Counted from the stretch's first letter, positions 1 to 12,300 are shown. The stretch is DNA of 64,000 nt from Aegilops tauschii subsp. strangulata (GCF_002575655.3 NC_053035.3:89553322-89617321); one strand, 5' to 3'. Numbers and translations are program-made. Notes: generated by a model not told the origin, from the sequence alone.

Positions 1-2
1 AG

Positions 3-1043
3 AAGCCAGCTACTCATCTATGGAAAGATTGCGGAATCATGAAGGCCTTTAAGAATTCCAATGCCTTTAATGGCAACAATGGCACGGGCGGCAGCTCAGG
101 CGCCGGCGGCTTTCATGGCCCGGGCGGCGGCTCAAATTTCAATCCTCAGAATGTTCAAGGGGGCTTTAATCAGCAGTCCGGCCAGGGTCATCAACAGCAG
201 CAGGAGGGATACCAGACCAATCCAAAGCAGCTCAATGGTGGATAGTATCATGTGTTTACCACCAGTCTGTGCAAGCGAGATCAGAAGCTTCATAAGAGGG
301 CTGTGAATGCTGTTGAGCCGGCGGTTCCACGCTATTTAAGATGGTCTGAGCAGCCTATTGTGTTGAGTAGGGAAGATCACCCTCCCCGGGTTGATAATCC
401 GGGTCACCTGGCCCTGGTGGTGGCTCCTCAGGTGGGGGGACATAATTTCACTAAAGTGCTCATGGACGGAGGCAGCAGCATCAACATCCTCTATTATGAG
501 ACCTTCCGTCGTATGGGGTTGATTGATAAGAACCTCAGCCAGTCCAATACTGTTTTCCATGGTGTGGTGCCTGCTAAGTCGGCATATCCAGTTGGTAAGA
601 TCGAGTTGGAAGTGGCTTTTGGAGATGAGTACAACTACAGGGCGGAAAAATTGACCTTTGAGGTGGTTAAGATAAGAAGTCCGTATCATGCTATATTTGG
701 GCGGCCGGCTTACGCCAAGTTCATGGCACGGCCGTGTTACGTGTATTTACAGCTCAAGATGCCGGGTCACAACGGGACCATTACGGTTCATGGCAGCCGA
801 AAGATAGCCTTGGAGTGTGAGGAAGGTGACGATGCTTATGCATAATCTGTTTGTGCAACAGAGGAGTTGAAGTTTTACAAGGACAATGTTGACCCGGTAG
901 ATATGACATCTTTGAAAAAGCCGACCACGGAGCATGAGCTGGCAATGAAGTTTAAGTCAGCTGATGAGACTAAACTTGTTGACTTCGTTCCAGGTGACTC
1001 ATCTCAGCAGTTTAGCATCAGTGCCCGTCTGGATCCAAAATAG
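3..1043 (+). pseudogene. Element A gag C-terminus and aspartic protease, with in-frame stops
   Basis: The first 80 codons are a Gly/Asn/Gln-rich gag tail preceded by the remains of an HLWKDC-type zinc-knuckle segment. From about 252 the frame continues into a retropepsin domain, with the catalytic-type DGGSS motif near 465-480 (VLMDGGSSINIL) and a flap-like region downstream. The frame is broken by TAG at 243-245, TAA at 843-845 and TAG at 1,041-1,043. Each sits where relatives have Gln, and the reading frame is kept on both sides, so these look like point mutations and not indels. The protease would cleave the Gag-Pol polyprotein in virus-like particles. No start codon is visible because the 5' half of gag is outside the window. 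Confidence 0.85.
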
Positions 1044-1970
1044 GAAAGCGCGCTCATCGAGTTCATCCGTGAGAACAGGGACATTTTTGCATGGAAACAT
1101 TCTGACATGCCAGGTGTACCTAGAGAACTCGCTGAGCACACTCTCAATATTGATCCGAAATTTAAGCCGGTCAGGCAATTCCTTCGGCGGTTTAATGAGG
1201 AGAGGCGGAAAGCCATTGGTGAGGAGGTGGCCCAGCTCTTGGCGGCCGGGTTTATTGTTGAAGTCTTTCATCCAGAATGGTTAGCTAACCCGGTACTCGT
1301 GCTCAAGAAGAATGGCACCTGGCGGATGTGTGTGGACTACACGGACTTAAACAAGGCTTGTCCGGCTGATCCTTTTGCTCTCCCCCGTATTGATCAAATC
1401 ATTGATGCTACGGCGGGTTGTGAGCGCTTAAGTTCTTTGGATGCTTATTCTGGATACCATCAGATTAAAATGGCAGTTAAGGACCAGGAGAAGACAGCGT
1501 TCATCACTCCCTTTGCAGCCTTCTGTTATGTGTCTATGCCTTTTGGACTCAAGAGTGCACAGGCGACTTATCAGCGTTGCGTGCAGCATTGTCTTCGTAA
1601 CCAGATTGGGCGCAATGTTCATGCCTATGTGGATGATATCGTGGTTAAGTCCAGGGAGAAGGAGACCCTAGTAGATGATCTTAGAGAAACCTTTGATAAT
1701 CTCCGGGTTTACAAGATGATGCTTAACCCGGCCAAGTGTGTTTTTGGTGTTCCCGCAGGCAAGCTCTTGGGTTTCCTGGTTTCTCAAAGAGGCATTGAGG
1801 CTAACCCGGAGAAGATCAAGGCAATCACCTCTCTGGCTAAGCCGGTGTGCATAAACGACGTCCAACGTCTGGCGGGCCGCATCGCTGCTTTGAGCCGGTT
1901 TATAAGCCGTTTGGGTGAAAAGACCATGCCACTGTACCAGTTGATGAAGAAAACAGCTGACTTTATCTAG
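1044..1970 (+). pseudogene. Element A reverse transcriptase domain
   Basis: This stretch copies element RNA into DNA in intact relatives. The conserved blocks are in order: the linker with VPRELAEH near 1,115-1,140, the WRMCVDYTDLNKACP block near 1,320-1,370, LPRIDQIIDAT, SSLDAYSGYHQI near 1,430, the FITPF and MPFGLKSAQATYQR blocks near 1,500-1,570, and the catalytic YVDDIVVKS near 1,627-1,650. The connection region ends with a TAG at 1,968-1,970, where the family usually has Trp (a TGG to TAG change). Downstream the same frame resumes without a shift. Catalytic residues are intact, but the surrounding stops make the polyprotein non-functional. Confidence 0.9.
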
Positions 1971-3208
1971 AATGATGCTGCAAATGCTGCCTTTGAGGAT
2001 TTGAAGAGACAGCTGGCTGAGCCCCCAGTTCTTGCTGCTCCGGTTGATAAGGAGCCCTTATTACTGTATGTAGCCGCTAACGCCCGAGCCGTCAGTGTGG
2101 CTGTGGTGGTGGAGCGCAAGGAAGAGGGTAAGGAGTATCCGGTTCAGCGGCCGGTTTACTATGTCAGCGAGGTACTCATTGAGTCCGAACAGCGGTATCC
2201 ACATTGGCAGAACCTCGTTTATGGTGTGTTCATGGCAAGTCGGAAGCTTAAGCATTATTTTCAGGGTCACCCCATCACTGTGGTTAGTTCTGCTCCCCTA
2301 GGAGATATCATCCAGAACAGAGAAGCCACAGGAAGAGTGGCTAAGTGGGCTATAGAGCTTGGGCCTCATGGTCTGAAACATGTGCCACGCACTGCTGTCA
2401 AATCTCAAGCATTGGTGGATTTCATCAACGATTGGACAGAGCTACGGGTGCCTGAAGAGAAACCGGATAATACATACTGGACTATTCACTTCGAGGGGTC
2501 TAGGCAATTGGAGGGCTCGGGGGCTGGAGTTGTATTAACTTCCCCTCGAGGTGACAAGTTTCGTTATGTGCTACGATTGATGTTTCCCTGTACTAACAAC
2601 GCGGCTGAGTACGAGGCCTTGCTCCATGGTCTTCGGATGGCTAAGGAGATGAGCTTGAGCCGGGTAAGGTGCTTTGGCGACTCAGATTTAGTGGCTCAAC
2701 AAGTGTCAGGCAAGTGGGATTCCAAGGACCCTCTCATGGCGGCTTATCGCCGTGAGGTTGATGCCATTGCTGGACACTTTCAGGGTTACCAAGTAGAGCA
2801 CATCGATCGCAGGAAGAATGAGGCGGCTGATGCATTGAGCCGGCTGGGCTCTCAGCGAAAGCCGGTGCCGCCTAATACTTTCTTGGACATCTTGCATAAC
2901 CCTTCTGTTAAGTTGCCTACAAAGGAAGACTTAGCTGTCCCTGATCCGGAGGCACAGTTGGTGGCGGCTCTCCACATCACCCCAGACTGGACAGTACCAT
3001 ATTTGGCTTACATGACCCGGGGAGAGTTGCCTGAGGATGAAACTTTGGCCAGACAGATAACCCGGCGGTCTAAGTCAATGATAATTATCAATGGTGAGCT
3101 ACATCGTCGCAGTGTTACTGGAACTTTCCAGCGTTGTGTTTCCCCTGAGGAAGGCCAGGAAATTTTGCGTGAGATTCATGAGGGGGATTGTGGCCATCAC
3201 GCCGGCTC
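1971..3208 (+). pseudogene. Element A dual RNase H region (Ty3 RNase H plus archaeal-type RNase H)
   Basis: The first half (about 2,001-2,440) is the retrotransposon RNase H, with VYYVSEVL, E/QRYPHWQNLVYG and HYFQGHPITVV motifs. The second half (about 2,470-2,870) is an additional RNase H1-like domain. It holds WTIHFEGS, then TNNAAEYEALLHGL (the Glu block), CFGDSDLVAQQVSG (the Asp block) and NEAADALSRLGS. The position expected for the first catalytic Asp reads Glu (HFEGS), which may be a further lesion. The second RNase H is diagnostic of the Tat lineage. Near 3,200-3,210 a one-base indel shifts the frame just before the integrase zinc finger, so pol splits into two frames here. Confidence 0.88.
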
Positions 3209-4246
3209 AAATCTCTTGTGGCCAAGGCTTTTCGTCATGGTTTTTATTGGCTGACGGCTCATGCTGATGCGGAGGACTTGGTCAGTAGATGTGACGGCTG
3301 TCAGAGGTTCTCGCGATGGGCTCATGTGCCGGCTCAGGAGTTGAGGATGATCCCAATTACTTGGCCGTTTGCGGTCTGGGGGCTTGATATGGTTGGGCCT
3401 TTTAAAAGGTCCAAGGATAAGAAGACCCACCTCTTGGTGGCGGTCGACAAGTTCACAAAGTGGGTTGAAGCAGAGCTAGTTAGTAAGTGTGATGCAGCCA
3501 CAACGGTCCAGTTCATGAAAAGGGTGATATTTCGCTTTGGTTTTCCACACAGCATTATAACTGACAATGGTACCAATCTGTCTAAGGACGCCATGGAGGA
3601 GTTTTGTCAACGAGAGCATATTCGACTTGATGTTTCATCAGTGGCTCACCCTCAATCCAATGGTCAAGCTGAGAGAGCTAATCAGGAGATCTTGAAGGGC
3701 ATCAAGCCCCGGCTTTTGGTCCCTTTGCAACGGACGCCGGGTTGTTGGGTGGAGGAGTTACCCTTCGTGTTATGGAGCATCAATACTACTCCTAACAGAT
3801 CTACGGGTTACACGCCTTTCTTCATGGTTTATGGAGTGGAAGCAGTCCTCCCTAGCGACATCCATCATGACTCACCTCGAGTGGCGGCTTATGTTGAGGC
3901 AGATAATGAGCGGGCGCGCCAAGATGCTCTTGACTTGTTGGACGAACAGCGTGATGTGGCAGCAGCTCGCTCGGCGATTTACCAACAAGACCTGCGCCGT
4001 TATCACAACCGCCGGGTTAAGTCCCGGGTCTTCCAGGAAGGTGATCTGGTGCTCCGGCTTATCTAGGATCAAACAGATGCACACAAGTTATCCCCGCCTT
4101 GGGAAGGGCCCTTTGTGGTCAGCAAGAACTTGCACAACGGGTCATACTACCTCATCGATGTTCGGGAGCACAAAGATTCACGCAAGTTGGAGGAAGAGAC
4201 CCGTCGGCCGTGGAACATAGCTCAGCTTCAGCCTTATTACACTTGA
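3188..4246 (+). pseudogene. Element A integrase
   Basis: Integrase inserts the element cDNA into chromosomes. Visible parts are the zinc-binding HH-CC region (HH in the previous frame near 3,190, then CDGCQRF near 3,290), the DDE catalytic core (GLDMVGPF near 3,380, IITDNGT near 3,555, SNGQAERANQEIL near 3,655) and the C-terminal YHNRRVKSR...GDLVLR segment near 4,000-4,060. A TAG at 4,064-4,066 interrupts the end. The same frame then runs on through a PPWEGPFVV-type GPF motif to a natural-looking TGA at 4,244-4,246. No chromodomain is visible, as expected for Tat elements. Confidence 0.88.
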
Positions 4247-4397
4247 GCCACCGGCTCTCATAATGTACATATTTCTATAACCATGTATATATTATGATGA
4301 ATAATAAAGCAGGACCTCAGTCCTTTCCTCCTCCAAAGGTAAACGTGTTATTTCCATTACAACATCACATGGTCACTTGGAGGTGGATCCGGCTTAC

Positions 4398-4788
4398 GAT
4401 CGTATTTGAATCTAGCCGTTAACAATATAGTCACCTGGGGGCTTCCTGTTCAAACATAGGTCGTATTCGAACCAAAGAGAACATAGCTGTCGATACCCAT
4501 TTGATTGGCAAATTGCCGAGCTCATTGGGGAGTTTTTCTTGATCATATTTGAATCATGTCTCAACCCCCTTTGGGAACCGACGTGGATCGTATTCGAATC
4601 AGCGTCGTTAAACAACTCTCAAGGTCATTTGGGGGCTTCCTGTTCACACGTGGGTCGTATTCGAACCAAAGAGAACATAGCTGTCGGTACCCTCTTGATC
4701 GGCAACGCCAAACCCACTGGGGGCTATATGATCGCATTCGAATCTTAGCTTAACCCCTTTGGGACGGTTCTCTGGTCGTATTCAAATC
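4398..4788 (+). repeat. Array of seven GRTCGTATTCGAATC-type motifs
   Basis: A 15-bp motif close to gatcgtattcgaatc occurs at 4,398, 4,459, 4,541, 4,586, 4,653, 4,730 and 4,774. Spacing is 44-82 bp. A larger unit is also duplicated: the segment from gggggcttcc at 4,437 through the gaaccaaagagaacatagct stretch recurs at 4,631, an offset of 194 bp. The core TTCGAA is palindromic. The array lies after pol, in the region that precedes the antisense gene. Confidence 0.85.
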
Positions 4789-5026
4789 AGAAGCCCTTAA
4801 GTTTTGATCTTTTGGTTTGCAACAAGTTATTTTGATCATATCAACAGTGTGCAAGGGCGGTTCTTGCTCCGCCGGCTTAACTTTGATTCACAATGTTAGT
4901 AACACGCAATAAGCATTATCAATGCTGGTGAACCGGAGTTGAGATCTCAACCTCATTATTCGGGTTACATAAACCGGAAGTATACTTGAAGGCTTGTAAG
5001 TACGCTATTATGGTTACATTGAGGAT

Positions 5027-5029
5027 ATA
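5027..5029. repeat. Target-site duplication ATA, left of CACTA-1
   Basis: The three bases ATA directly precede CACTA and recur at 14,129-14,131 directly after the inverted end. This fixes the element boundaries. Confidence 0.85.
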
Positions 5030-5044
5030 CACTACAGGAAACAG

Positions 5045-5540
5045 CTACTTTGCCGTCTGCCACGGCGGACGGCAAAGGCTCGACAGGCGGACGGCAAAGG
5101 CCTTTGCCGTCAGCCGCGGACGGCAAAAGGCTCCGGCAAAGAAGGCTACGTAAACAGCTGCTTTGCCGTCTGCTTCCTGGCGGCGGACGGCAAAGGCTCT
5201 TTGCCATCTGCAGCGGACGGCAAAGAGGGAGGATGGCAATAATTGCGCTGTCAGTTCGTTAGGTGGCTAACGGCAGACCTTTGCCGTCCGCCGCGGACGG
5301 CAAAATTTCTCTGGTCTTTGCCGTCCGCCGTATGATGTCATCTACACGTCACTAGATGGCAGGTTCTTTGCCGTCTGCCACTGATGGCAAAGTGCAGGTT
5401 CTTTGCCGTCTGCCACTGTAGGCAAACTGACCAAATGGGTCAGCTCCCAGGAAGCACAGTTGGCTGCCACGTGGCTTCTTTGCCGTCCGCGGCAGACGGC
5501 AAAGAGCTCTTTGCCGTCGGTGGCAGACGGCAAAGAGCCT
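5045..5540. repeat. CACTA-1 left subterminal repeats (TTTGCCGTC / GACGGCAAA hairpins)
   Basis: About fifteen copies of TTTGCCGTC or its inverse occur, often as close head-to-head pairs that form hairpins. For example, the pair at 5,049-5,076 has arms TTTGCCGTC and GACGGCAAA. Such subterminal arrays are the known binding sites for the transposon's DNA-binding protein in CACTA elements. That role is known for the superfamily and inferred here. Confidence 0.85.
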
Positions 5541-5971
5541 ACATATTGTCTGTTTTTTCTGTTTTTTATTAAATCCCACAATTTGCACAGAAAATATATA
5601 AGTTTCATATCACATATCCAGCACATATCCAGCACATAAGTTTCATATCACATATCACATCAGTTTCATCCATACACATTGTTCATACATAAGCAAGTTC
5701 CATCCATACACATAGTTCCATCCATATATATATTACAATGCAAAGTTTCATCAACATAGCAAGTTAGATGCAATGATCCATATCACATAGTTCCATCCAT
5801 CATAACAAGCTAGATACAATGCAAAGTTTCATCAAAGGAAAAGCAAGCACTCCATCATAGCAAGCTAGCTTCCATGAAGTGAATGAAATCTGCAAAATGG
5901 TAAATAAGAAAGTTAGAAATAGGTGACTAGAACAAGAAGAAGACTAGAACAAGAAGTATATGTCATTTATG
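5541..5971. other. AT-rich non-coding interior of CACTA-1
   Basis: The DNA is AT-rich with irregular repeats of catatcacat, gttccatccata and caagcta-type words. I see no open frame of note. It lies just beyond the 3' end of the minus-strand genes. Confidence 0.6.
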
Positions 5972-6640
5972 AGCTAACTTAGGTGAAATGGATCATATAT
6001 GAGCTAACTAAGTTGAAATGGGTTGTTTATGATCTAACTTAGTTGAAATGGATCATTTATGAGCTAACTTAGTTGAAATGGGTTGTTTATGAGCTAACTA
6101 AGGTGAAGGGCATCGTTTTTGAGCTAAGTAAGGTGAAATGGGTCATTTTGGAGCTAACCTAGGTGAAATGGGTCATTTTGGAGCTAATCTAGGTGAAATG
6201 GGTCATTTTGGAGCTAACCTAGGTGAAATGGGTCATTTTAAAGCTAACGTAGGTAAAATGGATCATTTAGGAGCTCATCTACGTAAAATGGGTCATTTTA
6301 GAGCTAATTTAGTTGAAATGGATCTTTTTGAGCTAACTTAGGTGAAATGGATCATTTAAGAGCTAATTTAGGTGAAATGGATCGTTTTTTAGCTCACTTA
6401 GGTCAAATGGATCGTTTATGAGCTAAATTAGTTGAAATGGATCGTTTATGAGATAACCTAGGTAAGATGGGTCATTTTGGAGTTAACCTAGGTGAAATGG
6501 GCCATTTTAAAGCTAACGTAGGTAAAATGGATCATTTAGGAGCTAATCTAGGTAAAATGGGTCATTTTTGAGCTAACTTGGATGAACTGCATCATTTATA
6601 AGCTAACCTAGGTAAAATGGGTCATTTTGGAGGAAAATAA
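5972..6640. repeat. 30-bp minisatellite, about 22 copies
   Basis: The unit is close to gagctaacctaggtgaaatg followed by ggtcattttg, giving a 30-bp period. Copies vary at several positions. The centre (6,130-6,330) has the most regular copies, and the array frays on both sides. Because 30 is a multiple of three, it yields an artefactual repeat peptide (MGHFGANLGE), which I do not consider real. Confidence 0.9.
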
Positions 6641-6699
6641 GCTAACTCTAGGTCATTATGGTAAGCATATTGGAGGAAATAAAGCTAAGTCTAGGTCTT

Positions 6700-9202
6700 T
6701 ATGCATTTGTTAAGCAAAACACTAGAGAAACTTACCGTGATCAGGGAGGTGTAGGAGCGGGGTGGCTAGTGCCGCTACCTGGAGAAGGATCGTGCGATGC
6801 GTTTCTGGAGTTAAGCTGCAGCAAAGATCATTTCCAATGTCTCATTAGCATTACGACACACAAATGTTAAGACTACCAAGTAATGTCCATTCAAACTAAA
6901 CTCACCGTGCTCCCAGGAGCAATCACTGGCATCGGCGGAGCGGGCTGACCGGACTTCTCGCACACAGACTGCACATTTGGTTTTCAGAACAGAGTCATAC
7001 TAGTTAGTAATGAGACTCAAATGTTAAGACTAGCAAGTAATCTGCAGAAGAAACTTACCACAAGGAGCTCGTACACGGCCCTTGCCTGCATGTCATTCCG
7101 TGCCCTCTCCTCCTCCATCATCTTTCTCGTCCTCTCCTCCATCTCCCGCTGCCTCTCCGCCGCCTCCGCCAGAAGTTTCTCCGTTCTATCTCTCTCAGTC
7201 TGTATAGCAGCCTGCAACACCACTCACATGACCATTTGTAATCATTGATGGAAGCGCACACAATGTAATGGAGAAAGATAACTGAGTACGTATCACTAAC
7301 CTTGATGGCGAGTTGCACTGGCCGTTCACGAGGCCTTATCTCAGGAGCGGAGCTCGACTGGCGCGCCTTGATCTTCGGGAGAGTGCTAGGACAACGGATA
7401 AGTCCATCTCCAATGGCTATGGAGCCATGGGACCTCCCGCCACCAGATATCATCACCAGCTCTGGATCAATGGGACCCTGGCTCGGGTTAAAGTCCTCCC
7501 CTTTCCTCGCCTTCCCCTCATCTCTATATATCACGAGCTTGTTGTGGGAGGAGATGTTGGTGAAGTTGTTTGCATCATCGAGGTCAGACTGAGAGAAAGC
7601 CTTGACTTTCTTGAAAGAGCCAGTGTGGGCCATGGCATACAGGTCGTACACCTCTGGCACCTTATCCGCCTTATTGTGGCGTGCCTGAAAGAGAGAAACA
7701 ATGAAAATTAGTAATTAAAGGGCTCAAGCTAGCATGATGAATGAATTGCATGAATCATGAAGCAAACCACATACCCAGTTGCGCCCGAACTGATATAAGT
7801 TGGAGCTGCCTTGATGGTGTGGCACACCTTCCATTTGGGCACGTTTGTCCTTGGCCTGGTTGTGGAGGGCTAGCCATTCTTGTGAGCACCACTCATCGAC
7901 CAACACCTCCCAACAATCCATCCGATCCGCACACCATCTCGGAGGCGCCTAAGTTAGCAAATAGAAACTTGAGCGCTACGGCTAAGAATTACTAAATGAA
8001 GGAAGTTAAGTAGAAGGCCTTAAGAATTACCTTCATGTACTGCTCCTTACTCAGGAACTTATCGCGGCACGCCGGCTTGGTCTTCTTGATACCACGCAAG
8101 GCGTAGTAGTCTCGAACAGCCTGCACCCGAGCCTCGTGCCGTAAGTTCTGGAGTAGGCGCTTGCAGATGTTCTGGATAACATTTGCGCTGTCCTCCTCGT
8201 ATCCCTCCTCACACCTGTAGAATGTCTGCAATCAAATGAGACAATATTGATTAGTACAATTAATAACTAGCTAGTTGAAGATTTTGAAATGTGTAAAGGA
8301 GAAATTACCCAGAACGTCCTGATCACCATGTCTGCCCTCGTGTCGCACACGACACCGTCGATAATGACATCCGGCGGGGCCGGGGCAGCCACGTAGTGCT
8401 CCCAGCTCAACCCAAGCTCTGGAAGCCGACCCTCACCAGGCAACGTGACAAACCCCGGGAAGTTTTGCCGGCAAAGAACTCCAAGGACGGAGTTGGGCCG
8501 GCGGACACTATGATGGTGGTCCCAACCCCTGCAGCATGACAAGGCCAACGCATTAGTTATTTGAAGAAACGTGAATGCAGAAGGTACAAAAATATTAAAT
8601 GCACTTACGTACCTCTCCCCATCAGGGAAGATCAACCACCTCTGCTCGCAGGTCGCCGGCACGGACGGGAGCCGTGTAGCACCACGCTGGTAGACGGTGC
8701 CACCCTCCTCCTCAAGATCAGTCGGCTCCCCGCCATCATCAGCATGGCCACTCGGCTCCTCGGGCTGATCCGGCCAGGTACCCCATCCGGACGTGTGCTC
8801 CTCCGGGGTCTCGTGGGCCGAACTCTCGTGGGCCAAAGGCCAGTCGACCCGAGGCTCGTGGGCCCAAGACCCGTGGACCGGAGGCTCGTGGACCGGAGTC
8901 CGTGTAGCCTCCTCCTCGGACGAGTCCACCCTAGTAGTCACGTGCTCGGGTGAAACAGCTGGGGGTGGCGGCGAGGAAGGCGCCGTAGCAGTCACCCTAC
9001 CTCCTCTCCCGCGACCACGTGCCCCACCTCCTCTCTTCCTACCTCGTCCCCTGCTGGGCACCGCGGTCGACGAAGAAGGGCCCGGCGGTGTGGACATACT
9101 GTCCAGCAACGCTCGGCGGAGAGGTACGTCTGGAATCGAAGACCTCAGACCACGCGCCGACGAAGAAGGGGCCTTGGCGCGCTCCCGACCAGCGCCCACC
9201 AT
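6700..9202 (-). CDS. CACTA-1 second gene, PF03004-like (Transposase_24), multi-exon
   Basis: The gene encodes the accessory protein often found beside TNP2 in plant CACTA elements. The likely start is the ATG at 9,202, giving a basic Ser/Pro/Arg/Gly-rich N-terminus (GRGRKRGGGARGRG). Exons are suggested by open stretches ending in GT: about 9,202-8,614; 8,528-8,308 (GWDHHHSV... to VIRTFW); 8,227-8,035 (CEEGYEEDSANVI... to KEQYMK); 7,952-7,776 (WCADRMDCWEVL... to SSNLYQFGRNW); 7,685-7,304; 7,212-7,063 (a charged coiled coil, ERQREMEERTRKMMEEERAR); and a short exon near 6,904-6,970. The CW..LV..W....W motif and the HHQGSSNLY block match the PF03004 core. I saw no stop inside the proposed exons, so this gene looks better preserved than the transposase. 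Exact splice sites need transcript data. Confidence 0.72.
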
Positions 9203-9339
9203 CTTTCAACACCTGCCATGACAAACAGTAAACGAAATTAGTACAACATAAAAAAAAGACCGACATGAATAATAATATGTGTATCACTTAAGTGTATCAT
9301 CATCAAGTACAACATTAAAAAATTTAATACCTGACACTA

Positions 9340-12300
9340 CTAATAATCTCGATCAGTATCATCAATAAATGCATAATCATCATCATCACTATAATCAATG
9401 ACGGGCTCATAGGGTTCAGTGGCATCAACATGTTCAAGGCCACCTTGACGTAATCGGTCAAGCAATGACAGGTCATCCGCAGCAGTAACCTCTTCTTGTT
9501 CCGGCTCTTCTTGTTCCTCCTCTGGGGTGATGTCGGATTCACTGTCGCTGTCTACTTCAATGTTTTGGGGTGAAGTATAGCGGTTCTTGAAACGCTTTTT
9601 GGAAAGACGTGTCTCTTGGAAGAATTCTCCTTCATATGTGTCTGGGTTAATGTGAGGTTCATAATCCTCTTCCTTTGGGGGAGATAGTCTAGCACGTGGC
9701 GGCACTTCATAAACGACATCCCAACCTTTCAGATTTGGATTAGTTTGGCAGGCCCACGGTAGATAGAATACTTGGGTCGCCTGTTGAGCCGTAATATAGA
9801 CATCAGGAACATCTGAATGGGTGCTTTGGTTGATTTCAACTAGCCCTATATGTTCATGAGTCCTTCTAGTCTCCTTCGGCTGAAACCAATAACATTTGAA
9901 GACTACGACATTCGGTGGGTTTTCACCATAGAATAGAAGTTCATAAATTGCTTCAACTCTCCCATAATACTCGGTACCTCCTTCGCCGATAGCAGATACA
10001 CAACAATTTGTAGACTTTCGGTCGACCATAGATAGCTCTTTGCCATAGGTACGAAAGCGATACCCGTTGATGTCGTATTTGTCAAATGAACGGACCTTAT
10101 AGTCAAAACCATTAGCGACTTGTCTCAATTCGGCGTCCATAGACTCTGAATTAGCCTACAAGTTTAATATGAAAGGATTGTTGCATTACGCACAAATTAG
10201 CGAATGAAACCGGGATAGCCGCCTACAAATTAGCCTACAGGTCTAATAGAAATTACCGTTTGTTTGAACCAAGAGATGAAACCGGGATAGCCGCCTCCTT
10301 GCTTTGCGAGAAGCTCATACTCTTCGACAGAATCCTTTTGGATCACCGCTCCATACGAGAATAAGGCGACGTATCGACTGTATGAAATATCTAGGAATAA
10401 GAGCAGTTCAAAGGAAATAGAAGTTGCGAAACTATGTACCGAGAACTTACTCGATGTACGGCCGCACTTCTATCAGGTTGTTGAAGATATACAACGAAAT
10501 GGTCCGCCATTGTTCGTTATCCAAAGATACTGGATTTGAAACACTGGCTGGTGCGAGATTCCCTTTGAATAGGCTGAGGTTGGATCCACCCTTTTTAGGG
10601 TCGTCAGCATTGTACCGAGGCTTCGGATTATGCAAATGACGATTTTTGGCTTCGTAGTGTGCTGTCACGAAGTTTGCGCCTCCTCAGTGATGAATGCCTC
10701 AGCCATCGATGCTTTAATTCTACGTTTATTTTTACATTTTTGTCGAAGCGTCTTCTGCATCCTCTCAGTTGGGTAGCACCAACAATTTTGCACGGGCCCC
10801 CCCAATCTTGCCTCGGTCGGGAGATGCAAAATCAAATGTTGCATTGGATTAAAGAAGCCCGGTGGAAAGATCTTCTCTAACTTGCAGATCAACTCCGGCG
10901 CCAACTCTTCCATTTCTTCTAGCACGCCAGGCGATAGTTCTTTCGCACAAAGAACACGGAAGAAATAGCTGAGTTCTGCCAGTACTAGCCATTCATCCTC
11001 AGGGATGAAGCCACGCAACATCACCGGCATTACCCGCTCAATCCATATGTGCCAATCATGACTCTTGAGACCAAATATCTTCAATTTATCAAGACTGGCT
11101 CCCCTCTGTAGATTCGCTGCAAACCCATCGGGGAACATCAACTGCATTTTCACCCACAAGATAATTTCCCTCATAGCTGGCCTTCCAAGATTGAACCATG
11201 CCTTTGGCTTCGTCCAGTTCTGCTTTCCTTTCGGTTCTTTCATGTTTTGTAACGGCCTATCACATAGCGCCTCCAGATCGACTCTAGCCTTAGTATTATC
11301 CTTTGACTTCCCATCTATGCCGAACAATGTACCAAAAAGTGCCTCGGCGATATTCTTCTCAGTGTGCATCACGTCGATGTTGTGTGGGCAAAGGAGGTCT
11401 TTGAAGTAAGGCAGATCCATAAGCATGTTTTGTGAGTCCAGGCGTGCTTAGAATTATACCCCTTGAAGTACCCTGGACGCTCTGGATCTGGCTCGAGAGC
11501 GTTTAACTGATCCAGGGTCTGTTGGCCTGTCAATGCATGTGGTGCAGAGTTTTTGACAACTCTACCTCTGATGAAGTTCTTCTTGTCTTTCCTGAACTTA
11601 TGGCGAGGATTCAGGAACTGTCTATGCATGTCGAAGCAAGAAAACTTGCGACCGGCCTGAAGCCAACGAAACTCAAGAGCTCCCTTGCATGTGGGGCACG
11701 GGAACCTTCCATGCACACACCAGCCAACGAATAGCGTATACGCCGGCAAGTCATGCGTCGAGTACATGTACCAGACACGCATTATGAAGTTCCGTTTGCT
11801 ATAGGCATCGTATGTCTTGAACCCATTATCCCAGGCTTCTTGCAATTCGTCCTTAAGCGGTTGCATGTACACATTCATATTTTTCCCGGGATAGTTGGGC
11901 CCTGGAATTATCAACGTCAGGAAAATGTTCTTTCTTTGCATAATCTGTCCGGGGGGGAGATTGAGTGGAAAGACAAATACGGGCCAACAACTGTATTGGG
12001 CTGCCGTCATACCAAACACACTGAACCCATCCGTGCTGATGCCGACTCGAGGATGCCTCGGATCTGCCGCTTTGTCACCATGTAATTCATCAAACTTTTT
12101 CCACGCAACACCATCCGATGTGTGTACAATCATCAGATTCCCATCTGCATCTAGTTCGGTTCTTTTTCCCGTTTTGTGCCATGTCATCTATCTGGCCGTC
12201 TCTTCGACCATGAAAAGACGTTTAAGTCTTGGTACGATTGGCATATACCGAAGAACACTAACGGGGATTTTGGTCTGTGTCTTCTCACCCATACCGTTGT

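Larger units (their letters stand above)
4247..5029 (+). other. Element A non-coding spacer between pol and the CACTA insertion
   Basis: I see no coding potential here. The segment begins with an AT-rich stretch and then a tandem-repeat block (listed separately), followed by unique non-coding DNA up to the CACTA insertion point. The same spacer resumes at 14,132 beyond the CACTA element and leads into the antisense gene. Confidence 0.7.

Noticed and set aside
5045..5540. CRISPR-like spaced repeats
   Set aside because: The motifs are short, inverted and irregularly spaced within a eukaryotic CACTA terminus. There is no cas gene, and the genome is that of a plant.
6138..6341. Repeat peptide MGHFGANLGE
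   Set aside because: It is a by-product of the 30-bp minisatellite period.
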